In this document: piece by piece, positions 31,975-38,375 of the stretch
How positions within the stretch are numbered: the stretch's first letter is position 1
How the letters are laid out: each line of letters starts with the position of its first letter
Source: Cryptosporangium minutisporangium
GTDB taxonomy: Bacteria; Actinomycetota; Actinomycetes; Mycobacteriales; Cryptosporangiaceae
Assembly (NCBI RefSeq): GCF_039536245.1
Contig: NZ_BAAAYN010000063.1
Span: forward strand, 6,003 to 44,377
Length of the DNA: 38,375 bases
Direction: 5' to 3'
Position numbers and translations under genes: made by a program
The notes under the pieces: model-generated
Told to the model about the DNA's origin: nothing
The model's database searches: none
Seen by the model: the letters and a program-made list of their open reading frames with translations, nothing else

Positions 31975-34254
31975 ATGGAATCGCGGGGGAAAGACAAGAG
32001 GGCCCAGCTGTTCGCGATCGCCCTCTGTGGACTGTTGGCCGGAGTCGTCATCGCGGCCGCCGCGTTCCCGGCCGTCGCCGTTACCGGCCTGACCGCCAAG
32101 TCGGCCTCCGACGAGTTCGAGAACCTACCCAGCGACCTCTCGACGCCACCGCTCCCACAGACGTCGTACCTGCTGGCGGCCGACGGATCGCCGATCACGT
32201 CGTTCTACGCCGAGAACCGCATGCCGGTGCCGATCAGCGACGTCCCGCAGATGATGCAGGACGCGATGGTGGCCGCCGAGGACGCGCGGTTCTACCAGCA
32301 CAACGGCGTGGACATGCAGGGCATCATCCGGGCGTTCGTGCGCAACCAGCAGGCCGGCGACATCCAGCAGGGAGCGTCGACGCTGACCCAGCAGTACGTC
32401 CGTAACGTGCTGTCGTACGCCGCGAACACCCCGGCCGAGCGTCGTCTGGCCACCGAGGACACAGTGGGGCGCAAGGTCCGCGAGGCCCGGTACGCGGTGG
32501 CGCTGGAGAAGCAGCTGACCAAGCAGCAGATCCTGGAGCGCTACCTCAACATCTCGTTCTACGGCAACGGCGGCTACGGCCTCGGCTCCGCCGCCCAGCG
32601 GTACTTCTCCAAGACGCCGAAGCAGCTGACGCTGCCCGAGGCCGCGATGCTGGCCGGCATGGTCCGCAGCCCCTCGACGTACGACCCGATCAGCGGGGAC
32701 GCCGACGCGGCGAAGGCCCGCCGCGACTACGTCCTCTCGCGGATGGCCGACCTCGGCTACGTCACCCGCGCCGAGGCCAACGAGGCCGCCGCGACCAAGC
32801 TGGTCCTCAAGCCGCGCAAGCCGCAGGGCTCCTGCGTCAACGGCAATCCGCTGTACGGCTTCTACTGCGACTGGTTCCTCGACTGGTGGAAGTCGAACCC
32901 GGCGTTCGGCCGGAACCGCAACGAGCGCGAGCAGAACCTGAAGACCGGTGGCTACCGGATCGTCACCGCGCTCGACCCGGCCACCCAGCGCGCCGCGCAG
33001 AAGGCCGTGGACAACGAGGTGAAGCGCACCAGCAACTTCGCCACCGGGGTGGTCGTCGTTCAGCCGGGTACCGGGCGGGTCACCGCGATGGCGATCAACC
33101 GCACGTACAGCCTGAAGAAGAACCCGCCGGGCAAGTCCGCGCCGCACACGGTGAACCCGCTGCTCACCGGTACCAACGTCTCTCCCGGCTACCAAGCCGG
33201 TTCGACGTTCAAGCTGTTCACGCTCGCGGCCGCGCTGGAGAAGGGCCTACCGCTCGGCACCAAGATCTACTCGCCGGGCCGGATCAAGACCCAGTTCCGC
33301 AACGCCTCCGGGCCGGTCGCCTGCGACGGTGACCACTGGTGTCCGAAGAACGCGAGCGGACGCATGTCCGGCACCCACACGATGTGGTCGGGCTTCGGCG
33401 AGTCGGTGAACACGTACTTCGTCCAGCTCGAGGAGCGGATCGGGGTCAAGGCCGCGGTCAACATGGCCGAGCGGCTCGGCGTCACGTTCCGGTCCAGCGC
33501 GGACTACGACCAGCGCAACGCCGTCCAGACCAACCCGAACGCCTGGGGCTCGTTCACGCTCGGGACCGCACTGGTCACCCCGCTGGACATGGCCACCGCG
33601 TACGCGACGATCGCCGCGCGGGGCAAGCGGTGCGATCCCACCCCGTTGCTCTCGCTCGCCGACCGGAACGGCAGACAGATCGCGTTCGGCAACCCGACGT
33701 GCAAACAGGTGATCGCGCCGGACATCGCGGACGCGGTTGCGGACGCCGCCCGCTGCCCGGTCGGTGACGACGCCGCGAGCGGGTGCGCCCGCCGGAACGG
33801 CGTGACCGCGGGCCGGGTGGGCGGCTCGTTCGTCCGGGAGATCGCCGGCAAGACCGGTACCACGGACGACAACAAGGCCGCGTGGTTCGTCGGGTTCACG
33901 CCGAACCTGGCCGCCGCGGTGTTCTACTCCGACCCGGACAACCCCAACCTGCGGCCGGTGCCGAGCTACCGGGTACCGGCGACCGTCTTCATCAAGACGA
34001 TGCAGACCGCGCTGAGCACGGTGGCGCCGAAGGGCTTCGTCGCACCGACCAGCCTGCGGAAGTGGGGCCCGGACGGCTCGCCGCCGACGTTGAAGAGCGA
34101 CCCGAGCGTGGGCGGCGGACCGGCCGACCCGGACCGGGAACGCGAACGCCGGGAACGCGATCGTCGCTCCCCGACTCCACGACCCGGAGAGGACACCGAC
34201 GAGGACGAAGGAAACGAGGACGGCGGCCGCGCCAGCCCGTCGCCCAGCGATTGA
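31975..34254 (+). CDS. Class A penicillin-binding protein (transglycosylase-transpeptidase)
   Basis: A 759-residue bifunctional cell-wall synthase. A membrane helix is at ~10-36. The GT51 domain (~70-260) has E102 in AAEDARFYQHNGVD, GASTLTQQ, and KVREARYAVALEKQLTK. The transpeptidase (~340-680) has S410-T-F-K413, S477-V-N479 and K626-T-G-T. It polymerises and cross-links peptidoglycan outside the membrane. The last ~75 residues are charged and Pro-rich (RERERRERDRRSPTPRPGEDTDED), probably disordered. No PASTA domain is seen, unlike PonA1 of mycobacteria. ATG 31975 has no ribosome site. It is convergent with the beta-propeller gene across a strong hairpin. Confidence 0.93.
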   Translation: MESRGKDKRAQLFAIALCGLLAGVVIAAAAFPAVAVTGLTAKSASDEFENLPSDLSTPPLPQTSYLLAADGSPITSFYAENRMPVPISDVPQMMQDAMVAAEDARFYQHNGVDMQGIIRAFVRNQQAGDIQQGASTLTQQYVRNVLSYAANTPAERRLATEDTVGRKVREARYAVALEKQLTKQQILERYLNISFYGNGGYGLGSAAQRYFSKTPKQLTLPEAAMLAGMVRSPSTYDPISGDADAAKARRDYVLSRMADLGYVTRAEANEAAATKLVLKPRKPQGSCVNGNPLYGFYCDWFLDWWKSNPAFGRNRNEREQNLKTGGYRIVTALDPATQRAAQKAVDNEVKRTSNFATGVVVVQPGTGRVTAMAINRTYSLKKNPPGKSAPHTVNPLLTGTNVSPGYQAGSTFKLFTLAAALEKGLPLGTKIYSPGRIKTQFRNASGPVACDGDHWCPKNASGRMSGTHTMWSGFGESVNTYFVQLEERIGVKAAVNMAERLGVTFRSSADYDQRNAVQTNPNAWGSFTLGTALVTPLDMATAYATIAARGKRCDPTPLLSLADRNGRQIAFGNPTCKQVIAPDIADAVADAARCPVGDDAASGCARRNGVTAGRVGGSFVREIAGKTGTTDDNKAAWFVGFTPNLAAAVFYSDPDNPNLRPVPSYRVPATVFIKTMQTALSTVAPKGFVAPTSLRKWGPDGSPPTLKSDPSVGGGPADPDRERERRERDRRSPTPRPGEDTDEDEGNEDGGRASPSPSD

Positions 34255-34260
34255 CCCGAC

Positions 34261-34290
34261 CCGGGCCCGCCGACTCTTCGGCGGGCCCGG
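34261..34290. terminator. Bidirectional hairpin terminator
   Basis: A perfect 13-bp stem (CCGGGCCCGCCGA and its complement) with a CTCT loop lies in the 41-nt gap between the convergent PBP and beta-propeller genes. Confidence 0.68.
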
Positions 34291-34295
34291 GGTCG

Positions 34296-35198
34296 CTACG
34301 GCAGCAGCTCGGTGCGCAGCTCGTGGGCACCGTCGGCCCGGGTGCCCTCGTAGTAGACGCGGTGACCACCGTCGGGCAGCGGAACCACCGAGACGTACCG
34401 GAGCCCACCCGGGGCGAACGGCGACCGCTTCGGCGGACGGGGGTCGGCCGTGAATGCGGTGAACAGGCCGTCCTCGCCGAGGCGCCCGTGCGCGAGGCCG
34501 GTGACCTCTTCCCAGTTCTCCTCCGCGGTGGCCCGCCCGTCGTAGAGCGCCAGAGCGTTCTCGCCGGTGACCACCACGGAGGCGAACCGCACGCCGCGGG
34601 CGTCCCACTCACCCGGACGCCCGGCCAGCGCGGTTCCGTGCCAGGTCCAGTCGATCCCGTCCGCGCTGGTCGCGTAGTCGGTGGTCATCCGGTCGGCGTG
34701 CTCGTCGGACTCCAGCGGATGGCAGGACGCCCAGAGGTGCCAGCGGCCGGCCGCGTGCACGATCACCGGGTCCTTGACGCCGACCGTGTCGTCGCCGGGC
34801 AACACCGTCCGCGGCGCGGCCAGCGGGAGCTTCTCCGGCGTGTCGGCCTCGAGCAGCACCACCCGCCAGTGCTTGGTCCCCGGCGTCGCGACGCTGACGT
34901 AGAGCCGCCAGCGACCGTCCGGCGCCCGCAGCAGCGCAGGACGCTCCAGCGAGTCGGAGTCGAACTCCTCGCGCCGGACCTCGGCGATCGGCTCGAACGA
35001 CACACCGTCGACGGATTTCGCGAGGACGTTGACGTACCCGCGACCGGCCCCGATCGGGAGCCGGAGCCGGTAGGCGAGGTAGTAGATGCCGTCGACCAGG
35101 ACGGCGCTGGGCGCCCCCGCCCAGGACCCCGTCGTCACCTCGGGCGGTTCGACCACGACCGCCGCATCGTGCCACTGGGGTACCGGCTCGCTGCCCAC
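34296..35198 (-). CDS. Glycosidase-like five-bladed beta-propeller protein (GH43/GH130-like)
   Basis: A 300-residue protein with no signal peptide. It shows repeated blade-like stretches: APSAVLVDGIYYLAYRL (~30-46), ERPALLRAPDGRWRLYVSVA (~84-103), VKDPVIVHAAGRWHLWASC (~135-153), TTDYATSADGIDW, and GGLRYVSVVPLPDGGHRVYYEG near the end. The 'KDPVIV..GRWHLW' pattern is typical of five-bladed propeller glycosidases and sugar phosphorylases (GH43, GH130). Catalytic acids cannot be assigned safely. The start is GTG 35198 with GAGGAG five nt upstream. It follows the sulfotransferase on the same strand after 49 nt, so it may process or trim the sulfated glycan. Confidence 0.68.
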   Translation of the reverse strand: MGSEPVPQWHDAAVVVEPPEVTTGSWAGAPSAVLVDGIYYLAYRLRLPIGAGRGYVNVLAKSVDGVSFEPIAEVRREEFDSDSLERPALLRAPDGRWRLYVSVATPGTKHWRVVLLEADTPEKLPLAAPRTVLPGDDTVGVKDPVIVHAAGRWHLWASCHPLESDEHADRMTTDYATSADGIDWTWHGTALAGRPGEWDARGVRFASVVVTGENALALYDGRATAEENWEEVTGLAHGRLGEDGLFTAFTADPRPPKRSPFAPGGLRYVSVVPLPDGGHRVYYEGTRADGAHELRTELLP

Positions 35199-35247
35199 AC
35201 TGTCTCCTCGGATGTCGGCCCGACCGTCGTCGCCGAGGCGTACGGAT

Positions 35248-36183
35248 TCAGCGATGCGGGCGGGGCGGGTTGTCGATGTCCAGCCAGTCCTGGAACGACT
35301 CGCCGGTCACCTTCTCCAGTAGTTCGATGTCGTCGGTGAAGTACGGCAGGATCCTCGCGCGTTCCTCCGCGGTCAGGCGCGGGCGCGGGCCCTTCTGCCG
35401 GTGGAGTGCGGTGAGCAGCGGTCCCCGGACGGCGAGCCGGGCCGGCACCGGGAAGTGCTGACCGAACCGGCCACCCGTGCGCAGCAGGGTCCGGAGCAGG
35501 GAGTTCACCGGGGTGTCGGGGACGTAGGGCGTCACGTTCTCCGACGGCACCGCGCCGAGGATGCCGGTGCGGACGCCGAGGAACGCACAGACCCGGTCCA
35601 GCGCCTCCATCGGCGTGTCGCGCAGATCGCGGTAGCGCATCAGCAGCACCTGTTCGTCGTCGAACAGCGTGTAGAGGTGCTGCAGCTGCTCACCGTAGCG
35701 TCCCTGACCGAGGTAGTGCCAGAAGTGCGCCCAGCCCGCGGCCTTCCGCTCCGGCTCCAGCTCGCAGGCGGTGACAAAGTCGCTCTCGGCCTCCAGGCCC
35801 GCGGCCCACAGGTGGTACCAGTTGGAGTGCGCGCGGTCGACCGGGTTGCGCACCACGACGATCAGCTTCGCGTCCGGGACCGTGCGCTTGATCCGCGCCT
35901 GGGCATCCAGGTCGTAGAGGTAGAACGGCGTCGCCTCGCCGGTCAGCGTGCCCGGCGGAGCAGGCGCGAACAGCGCCTCGTAGTCCGCGCGCCGCCAGAC
36001 GTGCTCCTGGTAGGTCTGGGCGTCGCCAGGACCGCCCTCCGCCGGCGGCGGTCCGTCGGAGAGGAAGTACTTGGGCTCCTTCACCGCCGAGAGGTAGAGC
36101 TCGGGGTGGTGGACCAGCGCGGCGTGCAGAGCGGTGGTGCCCGCCTTCGGCACGCCGATGACGAGGAAGTCGGGCAGCGTCAC
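35248..36183 (-). CDS. Sulfotransferase
   Basis: A 311-residue PAPS-dependent sulfotransferase of the Sulfotransfer_1 type. The 5'-phosphosulfate loop PKAGTT is at residues 12-17. The 3'-phosphate site RNPVDRAHS is at R112-S120. The catalytic-region histidine/lysine pattern follows, and PRLTAEERARILPYFTDDIELLEKVTG is near the C-terminus, as in heparan N-/O-sulfotransferase relatives. It transfers sulfate from PAPS to an acceptor hydroxyl, probably a glycan or lipid. The acceptor is not visible. GTG 36183 overlaps the TSUP stop (GTGA), so it is translated with the transporter and CysN. This places sulfate activation and use in one operon. Confidence 0.9.
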   Translation of the reverse strand: MTLPDFLVIGVPKAGTTALHAALVHHPELYLSAVKEPKYFLSDGPPPAEGGPGDAQTYQEHVWRRADYEALFAPAPPGTLTGEATPFYLYDLDAQARIKRTVPDAKLIVVVRNPVDRAHSNWYHLWAAGLEAESDFVTACELEPERKAAGWAHFWHYLGQGRYGEQLQHLYTLFDDEQVLLMRYRDLRDTPMEALDRVCAFLGVRTGILGAVPSENVTPYVPDTPVNSLLRTLLRTGGRFGQHFPVPARLAVRGPLLTALHRQKGPRPRLTAEERARILPYFTDDIELLEKVTGESFQDWLDIDNPPRPHR

Positions 36184-37160
36184 GGCGCACCACCCTCCCG
36201 CAGCGGCGAGCGCGGCGCGGCACCCTGCAACTCGGCCGCCTCCAGCTCCGCGAGTTCCCGATCGTCGACCGTCTCCACGGACTCCTCCGCGAGGCGGGCG
36301 CTGTCCCGCCGCCAGCGCCGGAACGCGTAGGTCCCGAGCGCGACCACGACCGCCACGATCCCGCCGTACACCGCGAACCGGGCACCGGCGGTCAGGTCGG
36401 TCTGCTTGAACAGCGTCCGGACGTTCGTCAGGACCAGCAACCCACCGGCCCCGGTACCGAGCAGCGGCACCGGCAGGTGCTTCACCAGCCAGGCCGCGAG
36501 CGGCGCCGCGACCACGCCACCGGCCAGCAGCCCGCCGACCACCGCCCAGTCGATCGCTTCGTTGCCGAGCCCGATCAGGAAGCCGAGGCTGGCGAAGACC
36601 GCGACCAGGAACTCGCTGGCGCTCACCGACCCGATCACCTTCCGTGGCTCGGTCCGCTTCGCCGAGAGCAGCGTGGAGGTCGCGACCGGGCCCCACCCGC
36701 CACCGCCGGTGGCGTCGATGAACCCCGCGGTCAACCCGAGCGGCACCAGCGCTCGCTTGCGCAGCGGTGGGCGGGCCGCGAGCTGCCCGTCGATCGCCGT
36801 GGTCGCGAACCGCAGCACGATGTAGACGCCCAGCACGAGCAGGATCGCCGACGTCCACGGCGCGGCCACGTCGGTCGAGAGCCGGGACAGCAGCGAGGCG
36901 CCGACGAACGCGCCGACCGCGCCCGGCACGCCGAGGCGCACCACGAGCTTCCAGTCGACGTTCTGGAACCGCCAGTGGGCCACACCGGACACCAGGGTGC
37001 TCCCGATCTCGGCCAGGTGCACCGAGGCGGACGCGACCGCGGCGGTAACGCCGCTGGTGAGCAGCAGCGTGGTCGCGGTGACGCCGAACGCCATGCCGAG
37101 CGAACCGTCGACCAGCTGGGCGCCCAGACCCACCAGGACGAAGACGAGGAACCGGGTCAC
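36180..37160 (-). CDS. TSUP-family sulfite/sulfate-type membrane transporter (TauE/SafE)
   Basis: A 326-residue membrane protein of the TSUP family (TauE/SafE). It has ~8 helices and two half-repeats: FVLVGLGAQLVDGSLGMAFGVTATTLLL at ~6-33 and ALVPLGLTAGFIDATGGGGWGPVATSTLL at ~136-164. The conserved AHWRFQNVDWKLVVRLGVPGA sits between. Family members move sulfite, sulfate or sulfoacetate. The direction here is unknown. The C-terminal ~40 residues are acidic and cytoplasmic. GTG 37160 overlaps the cysN stop (GTGA), tightly coupling it to sulfate activation. The context suggests inorganic sulfur handling, but the substrate is inferred. Confidence 0.88.
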   Translation of the reverse strand: MTRFLVFVLVGLGAQLVDGSLGMAFGVTATTLLLTSGVTAAVASASVHLAEIGSTLVSGVAHWRFQNVDWKLVVRLGVPGAVGAFVGASLLSRLSTDVAAPWTSAILLVLGVYIVLRFATTAIDGQLAARPPLRKRALVPLGLTAGFIDATGGGGWGPVATSTLLSAKRTEPRKVIGSVSASEFLVAVFASLGFLIGLGNEAIDWAVVGGLLAGGVVAAPLAAWLVKHLPVPLLGTGAGGLLVLTNVRTLFKQTDLTAGARFAVYGGIVAVVVALGTYAFRRWRRDSARLAEESVETVDDRELAELEAAELQGAAPRSPLREGGAP

Positions 37161-38375
37161 GAGCGAGCTCCCTGGTTTTCGGTGGTGAGGCGGCGTACCA
37201 GCGCGGCCGCGATCGTGTCGCCGGTGCGTTCGGTGAGCAGGAGGGCGGCGCCGGTCGTCCGGTCGACACCGTACGGATCGACGGCGAGCGGCTCGGCGAC
37301 GGCGATCGTCGCCCGGCCGATGTCGTTGGTCTGCAGGCGGTCGGCCGGACGCCGACGGCCGGTGTCGATGTCGACGGTGTCGGTGACCTCGCGGACCAGC
37401 CCGCGGACGAGCTTGCCGGTGTGCCGCACCAGTACCCGGTCTCCGGCGACCACCGGACGGTCGCCGACCACCGCCAGGTCCGCGACGAACTCGCGCACGA
37501 CCTCCGCGGGCTCGTCCGCGGCCACGATCAGCTCGCCCCGGCCGACGTGCAGTTCGTCGGTGAGCGTGACCGCGACGGCGGCGCCCTCGCCGGCCGCGTC
37601 GAGCGGCCCGTCGGCGTCCTCCACCGAGACGATCCGGGTGCGGCGGCCGGACGGCTGGACCAGGACCTCGTCGCCGGGGCGGGCGATCCCGGACGCGATC
37701 GTGCCGGTGTAGCGGCGGGTGTCGCCGCCGCGCGCGACCCACTGCACGGGGAGCCGCAGCGGCGCGTTCGCGCGGACCGGCACCTCCACCGATGCCAGCA
37801 GGTCGAGCAGCGTCGGCCCCTCGTACCACGGTGTGCGGTCCGACTTCGTGGTGACGTTGTCGCCGCTCTTCGCGCTCACCGGCACCGCGGTGACCTGCGC
37901 GATGCCGACCTCCTTCGCGTACGCCTCGGCGTCGGTGACCACCCGGGCGAACGCCTCCTCGTCGTAGTCGACCAGGTCGATCTTGTTGACCGCCAGGATC
38001 AGGTGCGGCACCCGGAGCAGCGCGGCGACCGCCGCGTGCCGCCGCGTCTGCTCGACCAGCCCGTTGCGGACGTCGACCAGCAGCAGTGCGACGTCGGCCG
38101 ACGACATACCGGTGACGGTGTTCCGGGTGTACTCGACGTGGCCGGGGCAGTCGACGAGGACCACGTCGCGGGAGGCCGTCGAGAGGTAGCGGTGGGCGAC
38201 GTCGATCGTGATGCCCTGTTCGCGCTCGCCCCGCAGCCCGTCGACGAGCAGGGAGAGGTCGAGCTCCGCGCCGCGGGCCCGACTCGCCGACGAGACCGCC
38301 TGCAGCGTGTCGGCGAGTACCGCCTTGCCGTCGTAGAGGAGACGGCCGACGAGCGTGCTCTTGCCGTCGTCCACC
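37157..38375 (-). CDS. cysN: Sulfate adenylyltransferase subunit 1 (CysN), 5' end outside window
   Basis: At least 405 residues, cut at the N-terminus by the window edge just inside the P-loop (VDDGKST). The GTPase motifs continue with RGITID-type EQGITIDVAHRY, G3 DCPGHVEYT and G4 NKIDLV. EF-Tu-like domains 2 and 3 follow (PLRLPVQWVARGGDTRRYTGTIASG and TNDIGRATIAVAEPL). CysN uses GTP hydrolysis to help CysD join ATP and sulfate into APS. The C-terminus ends soon after the domain 3 region, with no APS kinase (CysC) fusion, so PAPS needs a separate kinase. cysD is expected just upstream, outside the window. It overlaps the TSUP gene by four nt. Confidence 0.95.
   Translation of the reverse strand, partial: VDDGKSTLVGRLLYDGKAVLADTLQAVSSASRARGAELDLSLLVDGLRGEREQGITIDVAHRYLSTASRDVVLVDCPGHVEYTRNTVTGMSSADVALLLVDVRNGLVEQTRRHAAVAALLRVPHLILAVNKIDLVDYDEEAFARVVTDAEAYAKEVGIAQVTAVPVSAKSGDNVTTKSDRTPWYEGPTLLDLLASVEVPVRANAPLRLPVQWVARGGDTRRYTGTIASGIARPGDEVLVQPSGRRTRIVSVEDADGPLDAAGEGAAVAVTLTDELHVGRGELIVAADEPAEVVREFVADLAVVGDRPVVAGDRVLVRHTGKLVRGLVREVTDTVDIDTGRRRPADRLQTNDIGRATIAVAEPLAVDPYGVDRTTGAALLLTERTGDTIAAALVRRLTTENQGARS

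Overview
This is a 38.4 kb stretch of a high-GC chromosome, almost certainly from a filamentous or soil actinobacterium. The grounds are strong G/C bias at third codon positions, many GTG starts, 1- and 4-nt ATGA/GTGA gene overlaps, a SigF/RsbW stress pair, a GAF-ANTAR protein and DUF3618/DUF4235 membrane genes. A Cryptosporangium/Frankia-like lineage would fit, but that is a guess from gene style. I see no tRNA, rRNA, CRISPR array, transposase or prophage. The layout looks like ordinary chromosome rich in stress-response and envelope genes.

Layout. 1-2479 (minus): STAS-HATPase fusion, metallo-beta-lactamase-fold hydrolase and a haem-oxygenase-like iron enzyme (cut by the window edge). 2629-4041: a decayed CheB-CheR-PAS pseudogene. 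4167-8820: acyltransferase-3/SGNH fusion, nucleotidyltransferase-fold protein, a second STAS-HATPase fusion, then a DUF1360 membrane protein coupled to a disordered acidic protein. 8934-10258: Gfo/Idh/MocA-like oxidoreductase and a small unknown. 10418-12641 (minus): YihY - holin-like - DUF3618 - DUF4235 operon. 12993-14718: STAS antagonist and a glycosyltransferase. 15258-18094: SRPBCC protein, anti-sigma factor overlapping sigF, and a second SRPBCC gene with a possible SigF promoter. 18115-22914 (minus): FAD oxidoreductase/SDR pair, small unknown, CPA1 antiporter. 23175-29355 (plus): glgX-treY-treZ. 29422-31744 (minus): GAF-ANTAR regulator and K+/H+-type antiporter. 31975-34254: class A penicillin-binding protein. 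34296-38375 (minus): cysN - TSUP transporter - sulfotransferase - beta-propeller protein.

How the genes fit together. The common theme is stress and envelope homeostasis. There is a partner-switching set (sigF, its anti-sigma factor, one STAS antagonist, two STAS-HATPase fusions). A glycogen-to-trehalose route supplies an osmoprotectant, and two cation/proton antiporters and several envelope membrane proteins sit nearby. Cell-wall synthesis and O-acylation genes are present. The right end links sulfate activation (CysN) to a sulfotransferase, which suggests that a sulfated product is made. The most notable observations are the phospho-site-less STAS domains on intact-looking kinase domains, the heavily frameshifted chemoreceptor-methylation pseudogene, an oxidoreductase with Pro in place of the catalytic Lys, and a probable leaderless SigF-type gene beside a 21-bp perfect inverted repeat.
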